DNA of 64,000 bases from Bradyrhizobium sp. 4 (GTDB taxonomy: Bacteria; Pseudomonadota; Alphaproteobacteria; Rhizobiales; Xanthobacteraceae), in the NCBI RefSeq assembly GCF_023100905.1, contig NZ_CP064686.1, positions 620,001 to 684,000 of the forward strand, written 5' to 3'. A model generated the notes under the pieces. That model searched no databases and was not told where the DNA came from. It saw only the letters and a list, made by a program, of their open reading frames with translations. A program made the translations under genes and the position numbers. Shown here piece by piece: positions 1 through 10,700 of this stretch. Numbering within the stretch: position 1 is the stretch's first letter; each line of letters begins with the position of its first letter.

Positions 1-1
1 G

Positions 2-625
2 GTCGGCAAGGCGGTGTCGTGGGGTGAAGTGGCGCTGTCGCCCGACGGGGAGATCCTGATCAGGGGCGACTTCCTGTTCATGGGCTATCTGAACCAGCCG
101 GAGAGGACAGCAGAGACCATCGACCATCGCGGCTGGTTGCATACCGGTGACGTCGGCACCATCGACAATGAGGGCTTCGTCCGCATCACCGACCGGATGA
201 AGGACATCATCATCACCTCGGGCGGCAAGAACATCACGCCGTCCGAGATCGAGAATCAGCTGAAATTCTCGCCCTACATCTCGGATTCCGTGGTGATTGG
301 CGACAAGCGGCCATACCTCACCTGCCTCGTGATGATCGACCAGGAGAATGTCGAGAAGTTCGCGCAGGACCACGACATCCCCTTCACCAATTATGCCAGC
401 CTGTGCCGCGCGGCGGAGATCCAGGACCTGATCTGGCGCGAGATCGAAGCGGTCAATGCCAATTTCGCCCGCGTCGAGACCATCAAGAGATTCTATCTGA
501 TCGAACGGCAACTCACTCCGGAGGACGAGGAGCTGACGCCGACCATGAAGCTGAAGCGCGGCTTCGTAAACAAGCGCTATGCCGCCGAGATCGACGCAAT
601 GTATCCGACGCGGGCGGTGGCTTGA
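2..625 (+). CDS. AMP-dependent acyl-CoA synthetase, C-terminal part (5' end outside window)
   Basis: The reading frame is open from base 2, so the N-terminal adenylation lobe lies upstream of the window and only about 207 residues are seen. They contain the end of the ANL-superfamily large domain (GYLNQPERT, then WLHTGDVG with the ATP-binding Asp), the hinge (ITDRMKDII) and the mobile C-terminal lobe with SGGKNITPSEIE. The insert after IGDKRPYLTCLV resembles long-chain fatty-acyl-CoA synthetases of the FadD15/AMP-binding type. Known family role: ATP-dependent thioesterification of a carboxylic acid with CoA. A branched-chain amino-acid type ABC binding protein follows 79 bases downstream, an arrangement often seen where an acid is imported and activated. 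The substrate cannot be told from this part. Confidence 0.85.
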   Translation, partial: VGKAVSWGEVALSPDGEILIRGDFLFMGYLNQPERTAETIDHRGWLHTGDVGTIDNEGFVRITDRMKDIIITSGGKNITPSEIENQLKFSPYISDSVVIGDKRPYLTCLVMIDQENVEKFAQDHDIPFTNYASLCRAAEIQDLIWREIEAVNANFARVETIKRFYLIERQLTPEDEELTPTMKLKRGFVNKRYAAEIDAMYPTRAVA

Positions 626-704
626 ACAATCCTGTTTGAATAACAGCGAAGGAGTGATGGCCCCACCCTTCGCATCATAAGGGCCCCAAGGAGAGGAGAC
701 GTCA

Positions 705-1904
705 ATGTCGAGATCGTTGAGAACGTTCGGCTTTGCGGCAGGCGCGGTGGTGCTCACCTGTTTGCCTGCCGCGGCGCAGACCAAGGTCACCAATGAAGGC
801 ATCTCGGCCTCCGAGATCGTCATCGGCACCCATCAGGATCTGTCGGGGCCGATCAAGGTCTGGGGCGTGCCGGTCTCCAACGGCATGAAGATGGCGGTCG
901 AGGAAATCAACGCGGCCGGCGGCATCAATGGCCGCAAGATCAGGATGATCCTCGAGGACAACGGCTACGATCCGAAGAAGGGCGTGCTGGCGTCCCAGAA
1001 GATGGTCGAGCGCGACAAGATATTTGCAATGATCGGCTCGATGGGATCGGCGCCGACGCTCGCCGCGCAGGATATCCTGTTCGATGCAGGCGTGCTCCAG
1101 CTCTTCCCGCTGACCGCCGCCGAGTTCACCTTCAAATTCGACCCGGCCAAGCCGCAGGAGCGGCTGAAGTTCAACAACCTCTTGCCCTATGTCGAGAGCA
1201 CGCGCGCCGCGCTGAAATACATGGTGGAGTGGAAGAACTTCCAGAAGCCCTGCATCATGCATCAGGATGACGAGTATGGAAAGAACGTGCTCGACGGCTT
1301 CACCCAGCAATTGACGGCCATGAAGCTGCAGCCGGCGTCGGTGACGAGCTACAAGCGCGGCGCCTCCGATTTCAGCGCGCAGATCGCCAAGATGAAGTCC
1401 GACGGCTGCGATCTCGTCGTGCTCGGCACCGTGATCCGCGAGACCATCGGCGCGATGACGGAGGCGAAGAAACTCGGCTGGGACGTCACCTTCCTGGGGG
1501 CGACGCCGACCAACGTGCTGGAAGTGCCGGCGCTCGGCAAGGACGCCGTCGAGGGCCTCTATGCGGCGAGCGGCTTCGAGATCCCCTACGAGGACACCGC
1601 CAAGGGCAAGGTCCACGACTGGCTCATCAACTACAAGAAGATGTTCAACACCGATGCCAACACCCAGGCGATCATCGGCTACAACGCGGTGACGACGTTT
1701 GCGTTCTACGCCAACAAGGCGGGCAAGGATCTGACCGGCCAGAAGATGCTGGACGCGCTGGAATCGGGCGACAAATTCCTCGACATCTTCAACTCGCCGC
1801 CGACCAAATTCTCCAAGACCGACCACCTCGCCAACACCATCACCCAGGTGCAGCAGGTCAAGGGCGGCCGCTGGGTTCTGGTGAAGGACAATCTGATGTT
1901 TTGA
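705..1904 (+). CDS. ABC transporter substrate-binding protein, branched-chain amino-acid (Peripla_BP_6) type
   Basis: This 399-residue periplasmic protein has a Sec signal peptide (about residues 1-24, ending AAAQT). The mature part starts with GISASEIVIGTHQDLSGP and continues with NGMKMAVEEINAAGGINGRKI, the hallmark of LivJ-like binding proteins. A good Shine-Dalgarno (aaggagagg) sits upstream of the ATG. Family role: capture of amino acids, amides or aromatic acids for a LivHMGF-type importer. No permease or ATPase of that class is beside it here; they probably lie upstream with the acyl-CoA synthetase, the rest of the operon being outside the window. The ligand is unknown. The gene ends just before a strong inverted repeat that may stop transcription. 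Confidence 0.9.
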   Translation: MSRSLRTFGFAAGAVVLTCLPAAAQTKVTNEGISASEIVIGTHQDLSGPIKVWGVPVSNGMKMAVEEINAAGGINGRKIRMILEDNGYDPKKGVLASQKMVERDKIFAMIGSMGSAPTLAAQDILFDAGVLQLFPLTAAEFTFKFDPAKPQERLKFNNLLPYVESTRAALKYMVEWKNFQKPCIMHQDDEYGKNVLDGFTQQLTAMKLQPASVTSYKRGASDFSAQIAKMKSDGCDLVVLGTVIRETIGAMTEAKKLGWDVTFLGATPTNVLEVPALGKDAVEGLYAASGFEIPYEDTAKGKVHDWLINYKKMFNTDANTQAIIGYNAVTTFAFYANKAGKDLTGQKMLDALESGDKFLDIFNSPPTKFSKTDHLANTITQVQQVKGGRWVLVKDNLMF

Positions 1905-1910
1905 TTTCTT

Positions 1911-2082
1911 CGCCTCTCCCCGCATGCGGGGAGAGGCCGGAATTTACGCAGCAAATTCCAGGTGAGGGGGCTCTCCGCGCGTCCAACTGTCACCGGATTC
2001 GCTGAAGCAGCCCCTCACCCCAACCCTCTCAGCGCGAGCGAAGCTCGTCGCGACCCCGTAAGAACCGGGAGAGGGAGAGCAC
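1911..2082. repeat. CCTCTCCC-type palindromic intergenic repeat, terminator-like
   Basis: Bases 1913-1936 form an 11-bp perfect stem with a 2-nt loop (cctctccccgc / gcggggagagg). A second CCCTC...GAGAGGG arm pair follows to about 2082. The element lies between the convergent binding-protein gene and the LprI-like gene, so it may terminate both. A similar composite is found at 20141-20296. It looks like a dispersed palindromic repeat family rather than a gene-specific element. Confidence 0.65.
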
Positions 2083-2089
2083 ACAGCCC

Positions 2090-3214
2090 CTACGATCCCC
2101 CACCCGCGGTGCCTGAATTCACCGGGGCCAGTTCGTCTTCCCGGCAGCGCCAGCCGTCGGCGGCTTTGACAAACGCAAAGGTGCGCTGGATCCGCAGGCG
2201 GCGTGTGACGTTGAAGGCGTCTGCGGAGCGCTCCTTGTTGCCGACGCCAGGCTGCGGACGACCCGTTGTGGCGTTCCAGCAGGTGCCAGTGCACGTCGTG
2301 GCGATCTTGCTGCAGGTGGCGAAGGGTGCCAGCACGGCCATCTCGATTTCGCCCGTGACCTGCGCCTCCTGCTCGCCCACCTGGCTGTCGAGCGCGTAGA
2401 CGCGGTTGATGCGGAGGAAGTTGCCGCAGGAATTGGCCGCGTGGATTCGCGCGGCGCAGAAATCGATGGCATCGGTGTCGGGCGCGCGGGCTGCGACCTG
2501 CCGGCCAAACACCTTCTTCGGATCGCCTTTCGCCGCGCCAATCTCGTCGGCCTTGTGCTTCAGATAGCCGGCGAGACAGTCCTCCGCGGACTCGAGCTCC
2601 CCGAGCGGCACGTTCTCCTTGCCGACCAGATTGCATTTGCGATCGCGCTCCCGCGTCCACCGGCCATATTCGGCGAAGGCAAAGCGGGCCGCGGTCGGAT
2701 CGAGCTTGCCGATCAGGCCGAGAACCTGGCTGTTCAGCTCGGTCTCGGCAAGGGCCAGCGAAGGGTCCGCGCAGATCAGTGCGCCCGCGGCGGTGTTGGC
2801 GGCGAGACAGTCGAAATCCGGATCGCGTACGATCGCGGCGCGCTCATCGGTCACCTTGAGAAGACATGCCTTCACCCGGTCGAAATCGTCGGTGCGGATC
2901 GCGGTCTGGCCGACGATGCCGCAACCGAGGTTGCGCTGGCGAACCCAGATCGCGTTCTCCTCGATCCCAGGCAGGCGATCGGGCAGGCGGGCAAGCCGCG
3001 CCTCGATTCCGGTACTCAGCTTCTCGGCGGCGGCGGCAAGCTCGGCATCACCGCAGAACAATTGATTGCCGGGATCTCGGATCTGCTGGCAGTTGTTCCT
3101 GGCGAACAGCGGCAGCCTGTCGGCGACGGAGCGGGCGGACGGGCTGGATTGCGCGAAGCCTGGAGCCGCCGGCAAGGCCAGCAGCGCAAGCATAGTCAGC
3201 ACGATGAACCGCAT
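2090..3214 (-). CDS. Secreted LprI-like (DUF1311) protein
   Basis: The 374-residue product has a clear signal peptide (MRFIVLTMLALLALPAAPGFA). It carries two repeats of a cysteine-bearing helical module of the lysozyme-inhibitor LprI / DUF1311 type: one around residues 42-118 (FCGDAELAAAAEKL, WVRQRNLGC, CLLKVTDER) and one around 134-222 (ICADPSLALAETELN, WTRERDRKC, CLAGYLKHK). The C-terminal 130 residues hold further paired cysteines (FCAARI, SCGNFL, TCTGTCW) and are not recognised. LprI in Mycobacterium inhibits lysozyme, but most proteobacterial members are uncharacterised, so a periplasmic stress or envelope role is only inferred. It stands alone on this strand, convergent with the upstream binding-protein gene. 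Confidence 0.75.
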   Translation of the reverse strand: MRFIVLTMLALLALPAAPGFAQSSPSARSVADRLPLFARNNCQQIRDPGNQLFCGDAELAAAAEKLSTGIEARLARLPDRLPGIEENAIWVRQRNLGCGIVGQTAIRTDDFDRVKACLLKVTDERAAIVRDPDFDCLAANTAAGALICADPSLALAETELNSQVLGLIGKLDPTAARFAFAEYGRWTRERDRKCNLVGKENVPLGELESAEDCLAGYLKHKADEIGAAKGDPKKVFGRQVAARAPDTDAIDFCAARIHAANSCGNFLRINRVYALDSQVGEQEAQVTGEIEMAVLAPFATCSKIATTCTGTCWNATTGRPQPGVGNKERSADAFNVTRRLRIQRTFAFVKAADGWRCREDELAPVNSGTAGGGS

Positions 3215-3300
3215 TCCAGTCGCCCCCGCATAGCCGCGGCCATGCTAGCGTCCCGGATCGCACTGTGGAATGGGTTTGTGGGTAAGCGTACTTTGTGCTG

Positions 3301-3388
3301 GTAGCCCGGATGGAGCGAAGCGCAATCCGGGATTCGTGCGACAGGCGGCAGCGGCCCCGGATTTCGCTTCGCTCCATCCCGGCCTACA
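3301..3388. repeat. Palindromic intergenic repeat (TAGCCCGGATGGAGCGAAGCG type)
   Basis: The left arm (gtagcccggatggagcgaag) and right arm (cttcgctccatcccggcctac) are imperfect inverted copies separated by about 45 bases. The element fills the gap between the LprI-like and protease genes. No coding potential is supported. It resembles short palindromic repeats scattered between genes in rhizobial genomes. Confidence 0.7.
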
Positions 3389-3394
3389 AGAAAA

Positions 3395-4126
3395 TCAACG
3401 CGCCTCGGCGGCGACCATCGAGAACCGCACGGGTTCGTCGACATATTTCAGCACGGCCGACTGGTAGAGGACGAACAACGGCTGATAGCTCCGCGCAGCG
3501 TCGTCCTCGACCATTGCCATGCGGCGGTTGTCGAGCATCAGCCAGTGGCCGTCGAGCCGTGCAGCGGCAACCGCATGCTCTTCGCCGGCCCTGACGTCAC
3601 GCACGACGACGATGCGGAGATCTTCGGTGGCGACGCCCGCGAGCCGCAGGGCGGCGATCTTGGCAATGGCGTAATCCTCGCAATCCCCGGCGCCGCGCGC
3701 GAAGGTCGCGAGCGGTGAGCTCCAGACGTCCTCGGAACCGTCATCGGCGGCACGGATGGCGAGGTTGATGGCGCGATTGGTTTCGCCCAGCAGAGCGCGG
3801 CCGTCACGGCTGCGGGCCTGGTCGACGATGGCGAGCAGTTTCAGCGCAGCGGGCGACGCGCAATTGTCCCGGTCGCCGTCGCACAGCGCGAGCTGCACCA
3901 TGTCATCGTCGAGCCTGGACCTCAGCGCGAGCCATTTCTGTTGCAGGCTGCCGGCGGAGATAGCGAAGGCGAACACGCCGAACGGCTCGGCGGATTTGCG
4001 CACGAGGACGCCGGCCCCCGGCGACAGTAGTGTTCCAGCGCGAAGCTCGGCGGCCGATCCGAGCAGGATCAATCCGCACAGCACAACGATTGCGCGCCAA
4101 GCGCGCGAGCGAGCAGCGGTCTCCAT
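3395..4126 (-). CDS. LapG-like periplasmic cysteine protease (BTLCP transglutaminase-like family)
   Basis: This 243-residue protein has an N-terminal signal or anchor segment (about residues 10-30). The transglutaminase-like catalytic triad is visible: Cys149 in GAGDCEDYA, His184 in GEEHAV and Asp199 in LMLDNRR. The ATG at 4126 is chosen because ggaaggggat precedes it; longer upstream starts would add a low-complexity tail before the signal sequence. The best-known member, LapG of Pseudomonas, cleaves the N-terminus of the giant adhesin LapA after a di-alanine and is held inactive by the c-di-GMP receptor LapD. Here the gene is divergent from a giant RTX-type repeat protein, which makes that protein the likely substrate. 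No LapD is in the window. Confidence 0.85.
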   Translation of the reverse strand: METAARSRAWRAIVVLCGLILLGSAAELRAGTLLSPGAGVLVRKSAEPFGVFAFAISAGSLQQKWLALRSRLDDDMVQLALCDGDRDNCASPAALKLLAIVDQARSRDGRALLGETNRAINLAIRAADDGSEDVWSSPLATFARGAGDCEDYAIAKIAALRLAGVATEDLRIVVVRDVRAGEEHAVAAARLDGHWLMLDNRRMAMVEDDAARSYQPLFVLYQSAVLKYVDEPVRFSMVAAEAR

Positions 4127-4734
4127 TTGACATCCCCTTCCGGCTTCGCCAGGTCCCCCTCGACCTGCACGTGCCGGGCTTTGTTGCTTTCGCGGAGATA
4201 GTGCGAGGCCGCCGGTTTTGTTCTGCTTAACGCGCCCGGCTGGGGTGCCAAAACCGGGCAACAGGCTGAAATGGGCCTGCTCAAATTGCGTAAAATTTTA
4301 CGATTCGCCGGCTAGGAGGGCGGCAGTTGCCGCGAAGAAGGACCAATTGCAGGCACAAGTTGTCGTGGAACTGATTCTGCGCCTTATGGCTAACGGCTCG
4401 CTATTTCACGGCTTCTGTTAGTTGGATCACAGATTTGGCCCCGTATTTGCCGCAGGGTGGTGCGGGGATCCACGAACAAAAGATGACATAAGTATCTATT
4501 GTAGGATTTCTACAACGGAATACATGGGGTTACTGGAAATGAGCGAAAATAAGCGCTATTTTACTTATGAGTATTCCAAAAATTACTTTGGCTTCTCTGC
4601 GGGCGCCCAGCCGCCTGAGAGCATCGACCGCTTGGTGATGCCAAATCACACAAGCAATAGGTGGTTTCGCTAAGGACTTGGTAATGATATGCAAGTTTAG
4701 GCGAGCGATACTTACTTAGATTTTAACTCCTTTT
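4127..4734. other. Long AT-rich divergent intergenic region between protease and giant protein
   Basis: About 600 bases without a convincing gene, clearly richer in A+T than the flanks, especially from 4480 to 4735. It must hold both divergent promoters. I see one exact 14-bp palindrome (listed separately), but no consensus promoter I would stand behind. A frame opened by TTG at 4422 encodes 83 residues with no recognisable family and no ribosome site. The composition suggests either a long regulated leader or horizontally acquired control DNA. Confidence 0.6.
4289..4302. promoter_or_regulatory. 14-bp perfect palindrome, candidate operator
   Basis: The sequence CGTAAAATTTTACG is an exact palindrome in the intergenic region, 163 bases upstream of the protease start and about 430 bases upstream of the giant gene. 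A homodimeric regulator could bind it. No regulator family can be named from the sequence. Confidence 0.35.
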
Positions 4735-7700
4735 TTGGTGCCCGGATTGAATTACGCTGGCAAATTTGACGCCGCGATTTCCTTGGACGGCTTGGGTTCC
4801 CTATCGCCCGCCGATAGCCATGTTGATTCCTTTACCGCGAAGGCACACGGTCACGTGCCCGAAGGCGCGGTCGTTGTTGCCGACCCGAACCTGATCTTTC
4901 ACGGCGAGTACAAGCGCGCCGGCGCCGACCTCGTGGTGTCCCATGAGGGTCACGAGTTCGTCGTTCACGATTACTTCAGGGGTGACAAGCGCGCGGCGAT
5001 CGCCTCGCCCGATGGTGCCCACCTCACCGGCGATATCGTCAATGCGCTCACGGGCCATGTGCAATACGCGCAGGCCGCCTCCGGCATTGCCGCGGCCCAG
5101 GTCATCGGCCACGTCACCAAGCTCTCCGGCAGCGCCACCGCGGTCCGCAACGGCGTGTCGATCGTCCTGAACAACGGCGACAATGTCGAGAAGGGCGACG
5201 TGGTCTCGACCGGCGGCGACTCGACGCTCGGCATCACCTTCATCGACGGCACCGTGTTCGGCCTGTCCTCCAACGCGCGGATGGTGCTGAACGAGATGGT
5301 CTACGACCCCAACGGGTCGAACAATTCCTCGCTGCTCAGTCTGGTCGCGGGCACCATCACCTTCGTCGCTGGCGAGACCGCCAAGCACGGCGATATGAAG
5401 ATCGACACGCCGGTCGCCACGATGGGCATCCGCGGCACGGCGGTGTTGAACCAGATCAATTTCGTCGTTCCCGCCGGCGGCGGCGATCCGCAGCCGCAGG
5501 TGAGCTTCCAGGTGCTGGTCGAGCCGAACGGCACGACCGGCTCCTACATCCTGTTCGACAAGGTCACGCTGCTGCCGATCGCGACGGTCAACCAGGCCGG
5601 CCAGATGATCCAGATCAGCGGCGGCAACGTCTCGATCTCCAATGCGCTGATGTCGCCGGACATCCAGAAGCTGATCACCGACGTGTTCACGCTGAAGTTC
5701 ACGGACAACAACAGCAACACCAAGCTGACCCAGAACTTCACCGACTCGATCACGCAGACCGGCAACGTTGTCTTCATCAAGACGGATACCGGTGCCACCG
5801 CGACCGCGACCTTCACGCATCTCCCTGAGCCGGGATCGCAGGGGCCCGGCCATGATCCGGCGACCAGCACCCGCATTCCCGGCCCGCCCCTTGCGCGCAG
5901 CCTCGATCTCAATGGCAATGTGCAGAAGGCGTTCCCGCTGACCGAGCGCGCGGACACGACCGGCGACACGACCCATTACGATACCATCTCCGGCCTGATC
6001 ACCTTCGACGACCAGAACCTGGGCGACCGGCCGACTGTGAGCATGAGCGTCGCCGACGCGCCCAACTACGTCTACAAGGACGCCGGGCTGCACGATGTCA
6101 CCGGATCGCTCACCGCGCTCCAGAAGCAGGACATTGCTGCGACGCTGATCAACATCGACGTGGTCGCCAATGGCGGCAACACCAACCACGGCTCGGCGGT
6201 CTGGACCTACACGATTCCCGACCACGTCTTCGACTTTCTCGCGGCGGGTGAGACGCTGACGCTGACCTACAAGGTCCGCGTCAACAATAATTTCTCGGTC
6301 AATCCCGAAGCGTCGACCATCGACATCACCATCACGATCACCGGCACCAACGACAAGCCGGTGATCACCACCAGCGTTCCGGTCATCATCTTCGAAGGCG
6401 GCACCAGCGTGCCGGGTGGCCCGCTCACCAGCGAGGTGCCGACTTCGGGCACGCTGACCTTCAAGGATGTCGACCTCACTGACACCCACACGGTCGCGGT
6501 CAAGCTGACCAGCGCGACCCTGCCTGACGGTAGCGTTCCGCCGGGCCCGCTCGCGGCGTTCCAGAGCGCGATGTCGGTCGCGATCGCGGCGGGCGCCGAC
6601 AGCAAGGGCAGCGGCACCGGCACCATCAATTGGTCGCTGGCTGACCTGCCGGTCTATCTCGCCGACTTCATCCCCAAGGGTGAAGTGCTGACGCTGGTCT
6701 ACACCGTGACGCTCAAGGACGCGCAAGGCGCCACTTCGCAGCAGACCATCACCGTCACGATCACCGGCACCGACGCTCCCGCCGTGGTGTGGATCGCCAC
6801 CGACCATGCCGGCGCTCCCTCCGGCGGCTTCTGGAAGGACGCGGCCAACTGGGAAACCGGCACGGTCCCCACCATCAATGACGACGTCATCGTCATCACG
6901 GATCAATTGCACGGGCTGACGCCGTCCTATCCGGTGACGATCGACGCGGCTGCCTATGCCAAGTCGATCACGATGAACGACTACGACACCACGGTCGGCC
7001 ACACGGCACCGGAGGTCATCAACAAGAGTGCGTTGACGATTGCGGGCGAGGTCAGCCTCAAGGCCGATTCGAAGCTCACCAATTTCACGGCAAGCACGAT
7101 CTCGGTTGGCGGCAAGGCCGAGTTCCTGGACAGTAGCGTGCTCACCAACGCCGGCGATCTGACGCTCAAGGGCGGCGGCGATTTCGCCGAGGGCACCACG
7201 ATCACCAATTCCGGCACGATCGAGCTGTTCGGCGGCACGCTGAAGACGCTCGCCGGAATTAACAATGCCGGCGGCACGCTGAAGGCGGATGCCGGCACGA
7301 CGCTGATCGTCGACACCGCCACCATCAGCGGCGGCACGGTCACCATCGCCGGCACGCTGGAACTCGACGGCAGCAGCGTCCTCAAGGACGGCACGCTGAA
7401 CAATTCAGGAGCCGTCAACGTCAAGGGCACCGCGGATTTCGCCCATGAGACCGTCTCCAACACCTCCGGCGGCACGATCAAGGTGCTGGCGAATGGCTGG
7501 CTGACGATCGACCAGGGCTCGACGGTTGCGAATGCCGGCAACGTCACGGTCGATGCCAACGGCAAACTGACGGTGAACGGGGCCACGATCAGCGGCACCG
7601 GTACGGCTACAGGCAACGGTGAGATCGATCTGACCGGCGCTGCGGTGCTAAGCGGCGGCATCCTGAACAACAACGCGGCCTTCAAGGTCAGCGGCTCCGG

Positions 7701-10700
7701 CAATGCGCTGGACCACGAGACGATCACGAATGTGACAACCGGCACGATCGAAGTGCTGGCGAACGGCGCGCTGACGATCGACCAGGGCTCGACGGTTGCG
7801 AATGCCGGCAACGTCACGGTCGATGCCAACGGCAAGCTGACGGTGAACGGGGCCACGATCAGCGGCCCCGGCACGGTGACGGTCACGGGCAACGGCGAGA
7901 TTGATCTGACCGGCGCTGCGGTGCTGAGCGGCGGCATCCTGAACAACAATGCGGCCTTTAAGGTCAGCGGCACCGGCAACGCGCTGGACCATGAGACGAT
8001 CACGAATGCGGCCACTGGCACGATCGAAGTGCTGGCGAACGGCGCGCTGACGATCGACCAGGGTTCAACGGTTGCGAATGCCGGCAACGTCACGGTCGAT
8101 GCCAACGGCAAGCTGACGGTGAACGGGGCCACGATCAGCGGCGGTACGATCGACGGTCTCGGCACGATCGACGTCACTGGTGCCAGCAAGATCGACGGCG
8201 GCGCGACGCTGAGCACGGCCACAGTTAGCGCCAATGCCCAGTTGACGCTGGACGGCATCACGGTGTCGGGCTCGGCGATCACGGACAATGGCGGCATCGA
8301 GCTCGACAACACCGTCAAGCTCAAGGACGGCGCCAGCATCCAGGGTGGCGCGGTCGCCAATACCGGCCTGCTGGAGATCGCCGGCGCTGCGACGCTGCTC
8401 AACGACGTCGTGACCAATACCGGCACGGTGACGGTTGACGGCGGCCAGACGCTGACACTGTCCGGCACGGAGATTTCGGGCGGGGCCGTCAACGGCACCG
8501 GCACGATCGATGTCATTGGCAGCAGCAAGATCGATAAATCAGCGACGCTGAGCACCACTGCCGTGACGGTTGAGAGCGGCGTCATCCTGACGCTGGATGA
8601 CGTGACAATTGCGGGCACCGCAATCGCCAATCACGGCACGGTCAAGGTCGATGCAAGCAGCAAGCTGACATTGAACGGTGCGAGCCTGACAGGTGGCGCG
8701 CTCACCGTTTCGGGCACGCTGAATTCGACCGGCACAACTGCGATTACCGACGCCAATATCTCGAACAACTATCTGATCGAGGCAACCCTGGGCGCCTTGA
8801 CGCTGCTGGCGACGACCTCCGCAAGCTCGATCGCGAATGACGGCATCCTCCGGGCCAATGGCGCCGAGCTCGACATCAACGGCGAAGCCGTCGCAAACAC
8901 CGGCACGTTGGCGGCGATCAATCACGGGACACTGAAGCTGATCGGGATGACGGTGACCGACACCGGCAGCGGTCATGTCTCGGTCGAGTCCGGCTCGATA
9001 CTCGATCTCCAGGGCGCGACCATTGACGGCGGTACGGTGACGATTGCCGGTACGCTGGAATCGACCGGCACGAGCGCGATCAACAACGCCGACATCACCA
9101 ACACCGGCACGATCACGGTCACCAGCGGCACCCTGACGATTGATCCGGCCATCCTCCACACCATCAACAATCACAATCTGATTCAGGCGAATGGCGGTGA
9201 ACTCGATATTTCCGGTGACCTGATCGTCAACTCGGCCGATATCATGGCGGTCCACGGCGGCACGCTGAAGCTTGCGAGCGTCATCGTGACCAATTCCGGC
9301 GGGACGATTGCGGTCGACGGAAGTTCGAAGCTCTATCTGTCCGACGTTTCGATCAATGGCGGCAGCCTGAGCAATGCCGGCAATCTCTACAGCGTATCCG
9401 GCTCCAATACCGTTTCGGCAATGGTCACGAACACCGGCACCATCGAGGTGCAGGCCGGCACGCTCAACCTCGCCGGCGGCCTCAGCGGTGTCGGTTCGGT
9501 TATCATCGATAACGGCGCGACGCTCGAACTCGCGGGGGCGACGGCGCAGACCATTGCCTTTGCCGGTGGCACCGATACGCTCCAGCTCGACAAGGTGGCG
9601 GGCCAGAGCTTCACCGGCACCATTGCCGGTCAGTCGACGAAAGCCGGCACGTTCACGATCAAGGGCGCGGCCGATATCACGACATCGAGCGGCGATGCGC
9701 TCGACTTCACCGCATCGGGCGGCACATCAGCAGCGCCCGCCGACATCGTTCTCACGCCCACCGGTGCACTGACGGGCGCGGCCAATGGCGTCGCAATCAC
9801 CCAGAACGGTACCGGCGATATCTCGTTCACGGCGACCGGCGACATCAAGGGCCTCGCCGGCCACGGCATCTGGCTGCGCGACAGCGCGACCGGCGCTGGC
9901 GATATCACTGTCAACGATCTCACCGGCAAGGCGACGGGCACCGGCGCGAATTCGGTCGGCGTTCTCGTCGAGAATTTGAACAGCGCCAATGCCGGCGGCA
10001 TCTCGATCACCCAGCTCGGCGGCGCTGTCGGCGGCGCATACGGCATCGACGCGACCACGCAGGGCAACGGCGACATCGCCATTGACGCCGGCGGTACCAT
10101 CACCGGCAGCTCCGTCTACGGTATCCGCGCGCGGAGCTATGGCAGTGGCAGCGAGACCGTCACGACCGAGGCCGGCAGCGCCGTCACGTCGGGCAGCTCC
10201 GCCATCATCGCGGTCAATCGGGCAAACTCGATCGACGCGTCAGACGGCAGCACCATCACCGTCACGACCTACGGCACGATCAATTCCGGCAGCAGCCTGA
10301 ACCAGAGCGGCAACACGCCGGCGGGCATCCAGGCCGGCTACACCGGTGCCACGACCGGATCGACCGCCAATACCAACGTCAACGGCACCGTCACCATCAG
10401 CAATCACGCCAACATCACCGCCGCGGCGGGCTATGGCATCGACGCCTACAATTACGGCAATGGCGACGTCAGGGTGACCAGCTTCGCCGGGACCACGATT
10501 TCGGTCTCCGGTACCCAAAGCGTCGGCATCAACGCCTCGGCATTGAGCGGCGGCACTGGCGACGTGACGGTCACGCTTGGCGAAAATGTTACGATCTCGG
10601 GTGCGACGAGCTACGGCATCAGGGCTTACAGCATCGATGCGGGCGACGTCAGCGTTACCATGGCGAACGGCGACAGCATCACGTCCGGCAGCACCGGCAT

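Noticed and set aside
702..1925. 407-codon frame opposite the branched-chain type binding protein
   Set aside because: The plus strand encodes a clear signal peptide and Peripla_BP_6 motifs, so the minus frame is a shadow.
4422..4673. 83-residue open frame upstream of the giant gene (TTG start)
   Set aside because: No ribosome site, no family resemblance and AT-rich composition; it is better explained as chance in a regulatory region.
4801..7002. Antisense open frame of 733 codons opposite the giant gene
   Set aside because: Arg/Asp-rich translation typical of the complement of a GC-rich repeat gene; no start site or family.
7483..8146. Possible CRISPR-like array
   Set aside because: The period is about 270 bases, the repeats are in frame with the protein, and there are no spacers or cas genes.
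6981..8630. Antisense open frame of 549 codons with Val/Ser/Pro repeats
   Set aside because: It mirrors the beta-repeat coding strand, and its repeats are only the reverse of the real ones.
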